Below, piece by piece: positions 26,363 through 35,471 of a stretch of 64,000 nt of DNA; positions within the stretch are counted from its first letter, which is position 1, and the number at the start of each line of letters is the position of its first letter. Both the position numbers and the translations under genes were made by a program. Location of the stretch: the NCBI GenBank assembly GCA_963783445.1, contig CAWANP010000012.1, positions 310,001 through 374,000 on the forward strand. Direction: 5' to 3'. This DNA comes from CAWANP01 sp963783445 (GTDB lineage Bacteria > Chloroflexota > Anaerolineae > JAAYZQ01). The notes under the pieces are model-generated. The model ran no database searches and was not told the origin of the DNA. It saw only the letters and a program-made list of their open reading frames with translations.

Positions 26363-27367
26363 TCACGGCACAATAATCGTCGTACAGACGTTGCTGCCCC
26401 GGGGCAGGTCTTTCTCCGGCGCCGCATTGAAGGCCAGATCTATCCTCTCACCACGGACCAACGGACAGTAGATGTCGGGCTGGTTGAGGTCGCCCAGCAG
26501 AGCGCGGCGGCTGGCGCATCCCCCGCCACAGCTCGCCACGTGGGGGCAGTCTCTACAAGCATCGGGCACCAGGCGGGCACGCTGGAACTGCTCGCTCTCC
26601 AGGATACGCTCGGCGGTCAATCCAGGGAGATCCTCCAGGGTCAGGTCGGGTTGGGGCCAGTAGACGCAGGGGGTGATGTAGCGCTGGGGCGTGATACGGA
26701 TGCTGTGCCGGCCACAGGGCGATCCTGTGAGGCTATCGAGTCCCAGCATGGCATTGACGATGGGCTCGCTGGTGCTAAGCAACCGCCCAGAGCCCAACAG
26801 CCGCCGGAACGCCTCCCAAAACTGGCCGTAGCTGAGCATGTACTCGTTCTGTCCCACCGGCTGGTAGACGTTGACTCTGAAATTGGCCCGCAGATCGCGG
26901 GCCACGGCGACGAGCCTGTCCATCTCCTCATAGTTGGTGTTCATCAGCGTCGCCAGAATCGTCACCTCGATACCGTAAGCGTGGCAGCGATCGATGGCAT
27001 CAACGACGCAGGCCCAGTTACCCTCGCCCCGAAAGGAATCCTGAGACTGTGGTGTAGCAAAATCCACCGACAGCTCCACATCGTGGAATTGACGCAACAG
27101 CGAGGGCGGCATCTCGTTCAGGCTGTAACCGTTGCTGGCCATGCTCATCTTGATGTCCCGCTCGCTCAGGTACTCGACGATCCGGGGAAACTGGGGGTGC
27201 AGCAGGCTCTCGCCGGTGCCCATGTTAAAGGATGCCGCCTCTAGCGTATCGCTGATGGCGCGGATCTCGTCCAAGCTGAGCTGATAAATGCGGTCCTGAG
27301 GGCGGTAGCAGTGGGCACAACCCAAGTTGCAGTCGTTGGTTATGCCAATACCGATCGACACTTGCAC
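26363..27367 (-). CDS. Radical SAM/SPASM protein
   Basis: 334 aa from a GTG with AAGGAG 6 nt upstream; a longer in-frame N-terminus (from 27649) has no family character and overlaps the preceding gene. CNLGCAHC (Cys13, 17, 20) binds the SAM cluster. The C-terminus carries SPASM-type cysteines: CRDCPHVASCGGGC and a final YCPLV. The strand after the cluster (NMGTGESLLHPQF) and the later SVDFATP segment fit the barrel. Such enzymes mature peptides or enzymes; no precursor is evident. Unrelated in detail to the radical SAM protein at 18635. Cotranscribed with the Nudix gene. Confidence 0.88.
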   Translation of the reverse strand: MQVSIGIGITNDCNLGCAHCYRPQDRIYQLSLDEIRAISDTLEAASFNMGTGESLLHPQFPRIVEYLSERDIKMSMASNGYSLNEMPPSLLRQFHDVELSVDFATPQSQDSFRGEGNWACVVDAIDRCHAYGIEVTILATLMNTNYEEMDRLVAVARDLRANFRVNVYQPVGQNEYMLSYGQFWEAFRRLLGSGRLLSTSEPIVNAMLGLDSLTGSPCGRHSIRITPQRYITPCVYWPQPDLTLEDLPGLTAERILESEQFQRARLVPDACRDCPHVASCGGGCASRRALLGDLNQPDIYCPLVRGERIDLAFNAAPEKDLPRGSNVCTTIIVP

Positions 27368-27455
27368 AATAGGCTCCTTCCTAAGCTGGATCTCGTTCAG
27401 TCCAGACCCCGGAGATAATTCCAGATTGCTTTGGCTAGCTGCACTCCAGTCGTTA

Positions 27456-28298
27456 TCAATCGCACTCAGCACATGAATCAACCCGTGAGAACTTCCGGGG
27501 TTTATGGGCAACCAGTTGAACGTACCGGGCCAATTCGTTGTACGGAGGACGAGCGGCCACGGCCTTCTCCAAACGGAGCAAGGCATCAAAGAAATCTGGG
27601 TCATCCAGGCGCTCGCGCGGTACATAGTCGGCAAAAACGCGAATCCCATAGAGACCTGTCACGTTCAGTCCCATCTCGCAAAGCCAGGCGCCTACGCTTT
27701 CAGCAGAGTAGGCCACACCTGGAATGTCGAATAGGGTAGCGCAAAAGCACCCATTCTCAAGGGTTGCCAGGGCAGCGAGCGGATCCGACCTTGACCAAAC
27801 GTGGCGCAGTACCTCGGCGTGCTGATTGACAAAGGACACCGACAGCACCCCACCATCGCGTAACAGGCCGACCAGTGCTCCAAGGCTGGCGTGGGGATCG
27901 GGGAGAAACTCTATCAGGGTATGACAGGTGATGGCATCAAAGAATTTTGGGGTGAATGTTTCCGCCGTCTCGTCCGCCGACAGGTAACAGAATGTGATCC
28001 GCGCCCGGACATCGTCGGGCAGCTCCTGAGCTGCCTGGCGTGCCCGGCCAAGCATGGCCGGCGCATAGTCCGACAACCAGACTGAGTAGCCATGCAACGC
28101 CAGGCGCAGAGCCAGCTCACCTGAGCCCCCCCCCACATCCAGTACACGGGGCCGGCAGTCCGGATCCATAACATCAAGCAGGTTTGGAGCCAGGTTGTGC
28201 CAGGTCACCTCCTGTCGGATGCGACCCAGTGGCTTTTGGTTGTATTCTGCCCATGCCTCAGCGCCCACGTCGAAGCGCGTTCGTGAATCAGGTTTCAT
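27456..28298 (-). CDS. Class I SAM-dependent methyltransferase (CmoM/UbiE-like)
   Basis: 280 aa. Motif I is VLDVGGGSGELALRLA, followed by an acidic end of strand 2 (VWLSDYAP) and motif IV-like DAITCHTLIEFLPDP. The C-terminal PPYNELARYVQLVAHK resembles CmoM, which methylates 5-carboxymethoxyuridine in tRNA, but general small-molecule methylation is also possible. The start at 28298 lies only 10 bp after a TATAAT, with no Shine-Dalgarno, suggesting a leaderless mRNA. Confidence 0.85.
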   Translation of the reverse strand: MKPDSRTRFDVGAEAWAEYNQKPLGRIRQEVTWHNLAPNLLDVMDPDCRPRVLDVGGGSGELALRLALHGYSVWLSDYAPAMLGRARQAAQELPDDVRARITFCYLSADETAETFTPKFFDAITCHTLIEFLPDPHASLGALVGLLRDGGVLSVSFVNQHAEVLRHVWSRSDPLAALATLENGCFCATLFDIPGVAYSAESVGAWLCEMGLNVTGLYGIRVFADYVPRERLDDPDFFDALLRLEKAVAARPPYNELARYVQLVAHKPRKFSRVDSCAECD

Positions 28299-28308
28299 CG
28301 TCGCGCCG

Positions 28309-28337
28309 ATTATATCATAGCCAAAAGCTATTGTCCA
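28309..28337 (-). promoter_or_regulatory. Promoter of the methyltransferase gene, probably leaderless
   Basis: Minus strand TGGACA (28337-28332), 17-bp spacer, TATAAT (28314-28309); the ATG starts 10 bp after the -10, so the 5' leader would be about 4 nt. Confidence 0.7.
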
Positions 28338-28393
28338 GGTTTTGATTCCAACTTTGGGCTTTCGATTTGTTACAGTTCCCTGGCCCTGGTCGC

Positions 28394-28732
28394 CTATTTC
28401 TTTTTGCTGGCATGCGCAACCGAAATCGAGTCTCTCGCCCAATCACAAAGGAGAAGCGAATTGGCCAACACCTCAGCAGGCACCTGAAAGTAAGGCATTC
28501 GGCCATGCCGTACGGCGCCGGCGTCCTCAAAGCGAGCCCGATTCGAGTCATCTGCCTTCAAACAGACCTTTCCCTGGGAATTGACCAGAGCGAACATCGC
28601 GACACTCTCAAAGATGCCGTAGCCGCCAAACATCTTGCGCTGACTCACACTGCCCAAGGGTGCCAGATCCCGAACCACCTGTTCACAGACCTTTGTAGCC
28701 TCTGGACTCAGTTTGCTGCCTTTCTCACCCAC
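28394..28732 (-). CDS. TfoX N-terminal domain protein
   Basis: 112 aa, starting at GTG 28732 behind AAGGAGGGG. The block RKMFGGYGIFESVAMFALV, then LKADDSNRARFEDAG and MPYFQVPAEVL match the TfoX_N family. In gamma-proteobacteria TfoX regulates competence, but single-domain homologues are widespread and uncharacterised. No TfoX C-terminal domain is present. Its upstream region is interrupted about 20 bp before the start by the IS1182 end, so its native promoter may be lost. Confidence 0.88.
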   Translation of the reverse strand: MGEKGSKLSPEATKVCEQVVRDLAPLGSVSQRKMFGGYGIFESVAMFALVNSQGKVCLKADDSNRARFEDAGAVRHGRMPYFQVPAEVLANSLLLCDWARDSISVAHASKKK

Positions 28733-28752
28733 AGAACCCCTCCTTCATCTCT

Positions 28753-30634
28753 GGTAGTACCGGACGATGCAGCCAGGCCACCACTCAAGCCCCTTTGAAA
28801 CATGGTTCTTGCAATAACTCACTTTCCGAACGACGCAGGAGCGAAACCGGAAAAATGGTGCGAACTGAGCACATGAACCCAAGATCTCAGGCGCAAACAA
28901 CAGCGAGACAACAAAGAAGCCGCTTCCTGGCTCTTGTTTTGCGCCAACTGCTGCTCGTGGCGCCAGATTCGGCGCACATTGACCATCAGAGCCGAGCAGA
29001 TCAAGACCTGCGTGACTCGAATCTGACCACGGACGGGCAGCTTGCCAGTTTGTCCACCAAACGGATGCGTAACACTGCGAACCGTGCTCTCGATCGCTGC
29101 TCGCCAGTTGTTGCCCTTGCCACGTGTTTTGGCAGCCCGCTGACGCAGCAACGCGACTTGCACCTGGCGCGAGGCTGACATTCAACGACCGTCCATCCCG
29201 ACGCTTCATCGGACGAGCCGGACATCCTTCGGCAAAAGGACACGTCTCGCAACCAGGTTGGTCAAGGTAGGCCACAAAGCGACCTGCTTTGCGGCCCGTC
29301 CTCACTTCCGCTTTTTGTCCCCCGGGGCATGTCACGGTCACCGGCGTCCCATCGGCGTCTATCTCCCAAGAGAACGTCTCCAGGCCCAACCGGTCCGGTG
29401 CTGTTCGTCGACCACGAAGGTTCGTCGGGATATGCTCAACTTGCTCCTGTCGCAAGGCGTCTTCCGCATCGGGGCCAGTGTAGCCACCATCCGTCCACAG
29501 CGCATCCAGATCCGTTCGCTCTTTCAGCTCGGGCAGCCCTTCCACCAGAAATTGCTCATCATCGGTGGTATTCGGAGCCACCTGGACCATCGTGATCAGT
29601 TGCACGTCATTCTCCGGATCACACGTTTCGGTCAGGTTGCTGACGTAGCCTTGATGCCCTTCACCCCGCTTCACACGGTAGGTCGCTTCCCAGTCGTCGG
29701 GCGACTGAAGGCTGCTCGCGCTCAACTCCTCGCCAGCCTTCACGCGGATCTGGTCACTTTCCGCTTCATCACCTGCTGCCGGGGCAAAGTGCTCGTCAAA
29801 GACGCGCTGCAAGACCTGGTAGGTTGGATGGTCCGCATAGTCTGCCGCCAGCCGTGGACCAGATGATGCATCAACTGCCCAACTGCTACCAGGTGCGTCA
29901 TCAACCTCATCCGCTTTCACCCGGTAGCAGTACTGCCCGGCCGTGCCCTTCAGGTACGGCTCGAAGGATGTCGCGTAGAGACCCTGATCCGCTTCCGTCA
30001 GCATGCGCCACACACGTTGCACGACTTCTACCAACAATTGCAGCCGGCTCATCTGGCGGATGTTGCTCGCCACCAGCACCGAATCCATGCGTTGGTGTCC
30101 CGTCTTCAGTTCCAGTGCGGCCAGTTGCTCGTCGGTGACCTGGACAAAGACCTGTTCTATCAGGTTCTCGCCGCTCTCTTGCATGTGTCGGCTGACGCGT
30201 TGCCGGAAGTTGTAGACCGTCCGCATCTCGAAGGGCATGACGCTCATGTTGCGCAGGCCCAACGCAAAGCGCGCCTGCAGGTTGAACTGGAGCTGATCCC
30301 ACAGCTCTTCGTCCGACCAGCCAAACCCGGCCTTGAGGATCTCGGCGCCAACCAGGGCATTGATGGCAGCATTTGGGCGCGAGGGTTGATCGGAGTAGAG
30401 CACGGCAAATGGGGTTTCGTCAATCCGACAAAAGATCTCGCGATAGAAGGTGCCTGCCCACGACTCTTCCAGCCGTTGGCGCATCTTCTCGCCCATTTGC
30501 TGAAACGGATCAAGGAAATCGAACTGCAGGTGCTGGTTGTTTTCTCGGAACATGTGTCTCTCTCCGCTGAGTACGGCCGAACATTCACTGCCGCTGCATT
30601 ATACCACTTTCGGTCTCAGCGGGCCAGAACTACC
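28753..30634 (-). mobile_element. IS1182-family insertion sequence
   Basis: Contains one transposase gene. Candidate terminal inverted repeats are GGTAGTACCGGACGATG at 28753 and, on the other strand from 30634, GGTAGTTCTGGCCCGCTG (12 of 17 positions match). No target duplication is visible, so the ends are approximate. It sits between the TfoX-N gene and the sialidase-like gene and interrupts neither. Confidence 0.6.
28819..30553 (-). pseudogene. IS1182-type transposase, +1 shift before the catalytic Glu
   Basis: The N-terminal frame (MFRENNQHLQFDFLDPFQQ) carries a DUF772-type helical domain and two DDE acidic residues (GHQRMDSVLVASN; LWTDGGYTGP) plus a Cys cluster CETCPFAEGC. After RSLNVS near 29176 the homology moves one frame over (SRQVQVALLRQRAAK), where ESTVRSVTHPFGG holds the catalytic Glu and GKLPVRGQIRV the usual end; stop at 28819. 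Joined length is about 577 aa. As written, the original frame continues into unrelated sequence to 28745. IS1182 elements are not known for programmed frameshifting, so this copy is probably inactive or the base is an error. Confidence 0.82.
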
Positions 30635-30647
30635 CCTTTTTTCATTA

Positions 30648-31733
30648 CTATGCCGTGGCTTTGTTCACCAGCATACACAGTTCGGCAGTTTCTGAGACAC
30701 ACTGTCCCTCGCTCACATCCTGCTCGGTGAACCTGGCCATCAAGATCTCTCGGTCGCCCGTACGCGAGTAGTCGTAGATGATAAGGATCGTACCATCCTG
30801 CGCCTGGACCCCGTCGGGATACGAAATGCCGATTCGCCCATCCAACAGCAGCCCCCCGTGCCAGGTCTGTCCCTCATCCTCTGAGAGAAAGGCCCTTAGG
30901 TCTTGGCGCTCTGTACGTTGGTCTATCGGGCCGTGCTTCACCAACAGGAGTCTGCCCGAGGCAAGGCGTCGAATGAAAAAGCGAGCCGTCGGGTGCAGGA
31001 TGGGAGAGGGCTTCAACGGACTCCATGACCGGCCAATGTCAGTGGAAGTACTCTCACCAAGGCCATAGGTTGTTCGGACCAGCATCCACAATGTCCCATC
31101 CACCCGCTCAACGATCATATGTTCGTCAAAGCTGCGTACCTCAACCGGGACATTGCACCCACCACGTACCTGCCAGGTCTGACCGCGGTCGGTCGAGACC
31201 ACTACTTTGGCGCTGTCGTCCGTTTCTCGCCAGGTGGACGCCGGCAGGACCCATTCACCCGAGGAAAGGACGACGGGTTTGCCCATCATGACCCCATCCG
31301 TGAGGCGCCGGGGTTCAGACCATTGCGGCTCCTCGTCATCCGGCTTATCGGTGGTCAATGCCCACACCCCGGCAATGGTTCCCTCGTGACCAATGGCCTG
31401 GGCCCAGAATGCCCACAGGCATCCATCCGGATCCACCCACACTTGAGGATCAAAGGCCCGTACCGGCCCATCGCCATCGGGGTCGATGACCAGCTCTTCT
31501 TCTGACCAGGTATGGCCATTGTCCCCACTGGTTGCCAGCATTACATAGTTAAAGTGGTCTTCCCTGGTTCCCTGGCCACCATACCAGATGGCCCACAGGC
31601 GCCCCCCCTGGCTGCGCGCCAGGCTCGGTATGCCTTGGAACCGCCGGGTAGCGCTACCATATTCCGGACCGGGCTTTGAGATCACCCAGGGCGGGTTGAG
31701 GTACAATGGCTGCGACGCTGCATGACTGGACAT
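30648..31733 (-). CDS. Sialidase-like six-bladed propeller (BNR/Asp-box) protein
   Basis: 361 aa. Four Asp-boxes S-x-D-x-G-x-(T/S)-W are visible (SGDNGHTW, STDRGQTW, STDIGRSW, SEDEGQTW), plus an early Arg in a G-x-P-S-L-A-R-like FRIP-region variant. The family covers exo-sialidases and many non-enzymatic propellers; full catalytic residues (Tyr, Glu, three Arg) could not be confirmed by eye. No signal peptide, so a cytoplasmic location is expected, unusual for a sialidase. GGGGGA precedes the ATG. It is 13 bp upstream of the DUF4180 gene end and probably in one transcript with it. Confidence 0.82.
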   Translation of the reverse strand: MSSHAASQPLYLNPPWVISKPGPEYGSATRRFQGIPSLARSQGGRLWAIWYGGQGTREDHFNYVMLATSGDNGHTWSEEELVIDPDGDGPVRAFDPQVWVDPDGCLWAFWAQAIGHEGTIAGVWALTTDKPDDEEPQWSEPRRLTDGVMMGKPVVLSSGEWVLPASTWRETDDSAKVVVSTDRGQTWQVRGGCNVPVEVRSFDEHMIVERVDGTLWMLVRTTYGLGESTSTDIGRSWSPLKPSPILHPTARFFIRRLASGRLLLVKHGPIDQRTERQDLRAFLSEDEGQTWHGGLLLDGRIGISYPDGVQAQDGTILIIYDYSRTGDREILMARFTEQDVSEGQCVSETAELCMLVNKATA

Positions 31734-31746
31734 GAATCATTCCCCC

Positions 31747-32106
31747 TTAGGCAGTAAGCCACTGCTCAGCTTGAGACACATTGTCGAAAAAGTGGATGTC
31801 ATCGCCCTGATTGCATTCATGGATCAGTTCCCGGAATCTCTGGCTTTTGATCCCATCCAAATCTGCAACGATGGCTACCCTCACCTGATAGACCGATAGC
31901 TTGTGAAATAAGGCGCCCGCAAGCCCGGACTTGAGGTCAAAGAACTCGGTAGGCAAGTGCGCTTCCTCAAGCATGATTCGGCTCGATTCAATGCCATAGC
32001 ACTCGGCCAGCAGATCCAGTACATCTGCCTCGCTCGTGAGCATTCCGCTTTGGGGCGCACATCTAATATACTCACCTGTCAAAGTTTGGACTACCTCTCC
32101 AATCAT
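31747..32106 (-). CDS. DUF4180 protein
   Basis: 119 aa. LEEAHLPTEFFDLKSGLAG, then VRVAIVADLDG and FRELIHECNQGDDIHF match DUF4180, a small STAS-like alpha/beta domain of unknown function. Full length for the family. ATG 32106 with GAGAGGA upstream. Confidence 0.85.
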   Translation of the reverse strand: MIGEVVQTLTGEYIRCAPQSGMLTSEADVLDLLAECYGIESSRIMLEEAHLPTEFFDLKSGLAGALFHKLSVYQVRVAIVADLDGIKSQRFRELIHECNQGDDIHFFDNVSQAEQWLTA

Positions 32107-32214
32107 GTCTATCCTCTCTCGCCAAACGGCTAGCGCTGTGGCCTTGTCATCGGTTCAGGAGATGATTCGCCATGGATTTGCTGCATCCGATCTGGTCCGC
32201 TGGGCCGCAGCCCC

Positions 32215-33066
32215 TCAGATCTCGACAAAAACATATTCATCATAATCACATGTGGGCCTGTATCCGATTTTCTGGTAGACGCGATTCGCCGCTGCGTTGG
32301 ACTGGTCCGCGAACAGCGCACAGTACTCCCAGCCTGCTTCGAGAAGCGTCCGGCTCAACGTGCTGACACAGGCAGTTGCGTATCCCTGCCCACGCAGTTC
32401 CGGCGGGGTATAGACCAAGCTTATGCTGACGCCGTTTCTGGTGGGCCGAGTCTTCATGGCAATAGAAACGGGTCTCTGCACCTCGAACAGGTAGATATCC
32501 TCATTCCCTATGCGTGCTCTTGCCGCTCGCCGTGATTCGTCACGTTCCGCTTGGCCAAAGATCTCGCTGTGGAAGGCATACCACCACCGGGCCACCAAGT
32601 CAGCATTTTGCTGGGTAGCCAGCCTCAGTTTTCCAGCTTCTATCACCAGGCCGGGCGCCTCTCGCAGTTCATAGACGCTCTGCCGCCGCTCAAGGTCAAA
32701 TATGTTCCCGGTGATCTCCGCCCACCGTGCAGCAATCCCTCGTGCAGCCACGCTTGGCCCCATCACGCCAGCAGGCCTCCACCCTTCCTTGACCATGTCA
32801 TCAACCAGAATCCTGGCAACGGCATCGAGATCACCTTGCTGAGCGTAGACGACCAGCTTGTGGGGCGGAGTCATCACGGCTGCCAGCATCAGCCCCTTCT
32901 CATCTTCTACCGTCTTCAAGCAAGGGCTTGCCTGGAACCATTCTGGATGGTGTACGAGTTGTCTACAGATGCCCAGCATTAGGCTATTGGCGGCCTCATT
33001 GGACTCGAGTTCTGTTTGTGTGTTCTTGAGGAAAAGCCCTGGGTCGGTGTAGGTCCAGACCTTCAT
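32215..33066 (-). CDS. GNAT-family N-acetyltransferase
   Basis: 283 aa with an N-terminal GNAT-like half lacking motifs and a C-terminal catalytic GNAT fold: SLVYTPPELRGQGYATACVSTLS is motif A (R/Q-x-x-G-x-G/A) for acetyl-CoA, followed by CALFADQSNAAANRVYQKIGY (motif B). Tandem GNAT arrangements of this length acetylate small amines or antibiotics; the substrate is unknown. The ATG overlaps the DinB gene stop by 4 bp. Confidence 0.88.
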   Translation of the reverse strand: MKVWTYTDPGLFLKNTQTELESNEAANSLMLGICRQLVHHPEWFQASPCLKTVEDEKGLMLAAVMTPPHKLVVYAQQGDLDAVARILVDDMVKEGWRPAGVMGPSVAARGIAARWAEITGNIFDLERRQSVYELREAPGLVIEAGKLRLATQQNADLVARWWYAFHSEIFGQAERDESRRAARARIGNEDIYLFEVQRPVSIAMKTRPTRNGVSISLVYTPPELRGQGYATACVSTLSRTLLEAGWEYCALFADQSNAAANRVYQKIGYRPTCDYDEYVFVEI

Positions 33067-33812
33067 GCTCCGCCTCTCACTGCTTCCCGCTGGTACTCAC
33101 CTGACAATCTGCCCAGGCGTTCTGCGATCTCCAGCAGGTGTTCCCACTCGTGCTCGAGCATGCGGCGCATCATCCGCCGAGCTGTCCAGGTGACCTGGCC
33201 GCGCTGGGTCGTCTGCATGCGCTCTGCCTCAGTCATCGCTTCAAGACGTCTCCGGGTGATATGCCACGACTCATCAAGGGCTGGCACGGCTCTCTCTGAA
33301 TCCTCTCGCAGCGTTCGGAGGATGGTGGGCAACTCAGTGACCCTGCCCAAAGCCGTACGCAGATAGGCATACTGGGAGTCAGTGACGTGTACCTCAATCT
33401 GATGGATGGGGCGGCCGTGTTCTGGTACCGCTACCAGACTATCGCTGGATAGGTCGCGGACAAGGCCCAACAGGGCCTCCCGCAACCAGCCCAGGCGGCG
33501 GATGTAGAGGGCCTGTTCCTCAGCGCTCAGAGGCTGAAAGTCGGGGCCAAAGCCAGGGGCTGGATTGCCGTTGCCCAGCCACGGACCCTCCATGACGTGT
33601 TCAGCGATAACCGTGGTGAAGGCATCGTGCGGTTCCACCGTTTCGCCTTTCTGCTGCAAAAAGCGCAGGTAGGCGCGGATTGCATCTGGCGTTGCTTCCA
33701 GGGCGGCCTCTGTCGTTGGCCCTTGAGCGATGCAGCCCAGCAGGTCCAGCACGTGGACCATCGTCTTTCTTCGACGCGGGCCGGACTCAAGGTATAGGGC
33801 ATACTCTCCCAT
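33063..33812 (-). CDS. DinB-like protein with HicB-like N-terminal domain
   Basis: 249 aa. Residues 1-70 look like a HicB/UPF0150-type ferredoxin-like domain (GCIAQGPTTEAALEATPDAI), while 90-245 form a four-helix DinB/YfiT bundle with candidate metal His in IHQIEVHVTDSQ, SWHITRRR and MLEHEWEHLLEI. DinB proteins are often thiol-dependent S-transferases. AAGGAG precedes the ATG at 33812. First gene of a DinB-GNAT pair with a 4-bp overlap. Confidence 0.8.
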   Translation of the reverse strand: MGEYALYLESGPRRRKTMVHVLDLLGCIAQGPTTEAALEATPDAIRAYLRFLQQKGETVEPHDAFTTVIAEHVMEGPWLGNGNPAPGFGPDFQPLSAEEQALYIRRLGWLREALLGLVRDLSSDSLVAVPEHGRPIHQIEVHVTDSQYAYLRTALGRVTELPTILRTLREDSERAVPALDESWHITRRRLEAMTEAERMQTTQRGQVTWTARRMMRRMLEHEWEHLLEIAERLGRLSGEYQREAVRGGA

Positions 33813-34022
33813 GGTAGCTCCTTGGCTTGAGGGTGGTCTTAATCAACTTCTCAGATCCCCAGCCAGATCTTCAAGTGCGCTGAAATTCTCAAGCCCTTGG
33901 CGTGATCGTGCTTGTCTGAGGGCTGGCACGGTCGCGTTACCGGCCATAAATTCTCTCCATCACATCGGTGCAGAACGCAATCGAGGTTGAGCGGTCGCCT
34001 TGAGCGGGTTTGTTCACCCGTG

Positions 34023-34283
34023 TCAGGATGGAGGGTTGCCTTTGCTCGTTTTCTTGACAGTTTTTCGAGAGACTATTTCCGATAGCACGATGAACGTGGT
34101 GGTATGCCCAAAAGTAAGCAACTGGTCTAGGAATGAATTCAGATCGCTAACCGATTGGCCCACGATTTTCAGCACAAAGGTGTTTTGCCCCGCAGTGAGA
34201 TAGCATTCCAACACCTCAGATCGCCCCTGCACAAAGTCAATCAACCGCTTTTCAATCATGGAGCGTGTATTCACAACCTTCAA
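34023..34283 (-). pseudogene. Lrp/AsnC-type RAM domain without HTH (fragment)
   Basis: 86 aa. GRSEVLECYLTAGQNTFVLKIV and LTFGHTTTFIVLSEIV are the effector-binding RAM/AsnC_trans_reg domain of Lrp-type regulators. The N-terminal DNA-binding helix-turn-helix is absent: upstream the frame meets a stop after seven codons (34302-34304). Only TTG or internal ATG starts are available. It may be a decayed regulator of the divergent amino acid operon, or a stand-alone RAM protein; I favour a remnant. Confidence 0.65.
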
Positions 34284-34298
34284 ATTGTATGATATACT
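34270..34298 (+). promoter_or_regulatory. Promoter of the aminotransferase/ureohydrolase operon
   Basis: TTCACA (34270-34275), 17-bp spacer, TATACT (34293-34298), 48 bp before the start at 34346. It overlaps the 5' end of the Lrp-like fragment. Confidence 0.5.
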
Positions 34299-34345
34299 AA
34301 TTCATGGCCGATAGCAAATACGAAATAGGGATGGCATGAAACCCA

Positions 34346-35467
34346 ATGAAAATAGAAGACTTTCAATCAGAACGCTTGCTGTCTATTTGGCAGAATCAGG
34401 TCGAGTATGATTTTACCGAGACTGGTGTTCACCCGATGTATCTGCACGAACTGGTAACACCAGCGGAGCTTGATGACATATATCGAACGGTGCAGCTGCG
34501 TTATATACAAACCAACGGTACGCCGCCCCTCAAGGATGCCATTTGCCAGCTTTATCCCGATGCGGGCCCCGAGAATGTACTGGTAACCAATGGCTCAGCG
34601 GAAGCCAATTTCATTACCTTATGGCGACATATTGAGCCAGGGGATGAAGTAGTAGCATTGTACCCAAACTACATGCAGGTACCCGGCATCGCGCGCAACT
34701 TTGGCGGAACCGTCAGACCGTTCTATCTCAAAGAAGAGCTTGGCTGGGCGCCCGATCTAGATGAGCTTGAAAGAACTGTTACCCGGAGAACCAAGCTTAT
34801 TTACATCACCAATCCGAATAACCCTACCGGAGCTGTGCTGACTCGGTCTGAAATGGAGAGTGTCGTCAATGCTGCCGAGAGAGTGGGGGCCTGGATTCTG
34901 GCGGACGAGGTCTATCGCGGTGCAGAATTGCATGGCGACTCATCTCCCAGCTTTTGGGGAATGTATGACAGAGTACTGATCGTTGCCGGGCTGTCCAAGG
35001 CCTACACCCTACCAGGTTTGCGCATGGGCTGGTTGATTGGTCCTGCAGAGATTGTAGAAAGTACTTGGGGATATCACGACTACACGACCATCACCACTGG
35101 AGCACTGAGTGATCGTCTGGCTCAGTTAGCTATGCGCCCCAGAACTCGCAAGAAAATCCTCAAACGCAATCGAGACATCTCTGCCCAAAACCTGCAGGTT
35201 CTATCCGATTGGTTAGAGACTCATCCCGGTTTGTTCCGCTTTGTACCGCCCCAAATCGGTGGTGTGGCCTTTGTGGGATACAACCTGCCCATCAATTCAA
35301 CCGAATTGGTGATTAAGCTATTGCGGGAACAAAGCGTTCTTCTCGTTCCCGGTGATGCCTTTGGCTTGGATGGTTATCTTCGCATTGGCTACGGTGCACA
35401 CAACCTCAGACCCGGATTGGAACTGGTGAATAGGACGCTGCAATCACTCACTTCTCAGGAGCGATAA
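34346..35467 (+). CDS. Class I/II PLP aminotransferase
   Basis: 373 aa fold-type I enzyme: NPNNPTG (156-162), Asp187 in LADEVYRG, and Schiff-base Lys218 in GLSKAYTLPGLRMGW. The family includes aspartate-type aminotransferases and PLP enzymes acting on arginine derivatives (for example capreomycidine synthase); the sequence alone does not decide. It is the first gene of an operon with the ureohydrolase, separated by 4 bp. No clear Shine-Dalgarno directly before the ATG. A Lrp-type fragment diverges from it. Confidence 0.9.
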   Translation: MKIEDFQSERLLSIWQNQVEYDFTETGVHPMYLHELVTPAELDDIYRTVQLRYIQTNGTPPLKDAICQLYPDAGPENVLVTNGSAEANFITLWRHIEPGDEVVALYPNYMQVPGIARNFGGTVRPFYLKEELGWAPDLDELERTVTRRTKLIYITNPNNPTGAVLTRSEMESVVNAAERVGAWILADEVYRGAELHGDSSPSFWGMYDRVLIVAGLSKAYTLPGLRMGWLIGPAEIVESTWGYHDYTTITTGALSDRLAQLAMRPRTRKKILKRNRDISAQNLQVLSDWLETHPGLFRFVPPQIGGVAFVGYNLPINSTELVIKLLREQSVLLVPGDAFGLDGYLRIGYGAHNLRPGLELVNRTLQSLTSQER

Positions 35468-35471
35468 CAAA

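Noticed and set aside
28745..28818. Extended C-terminus of the transposase in its first frame
   Set aside because: Sequence after RSLNVS has no transposase character; the true C-terminus is in the next frame and ends at 28819.
29160..29190. Programmed frameshift in the IS element
   Set aside because: No slippery heptamer is visible, IS1182 elements normally use one frame, and the sign matches the other single-base insertions.
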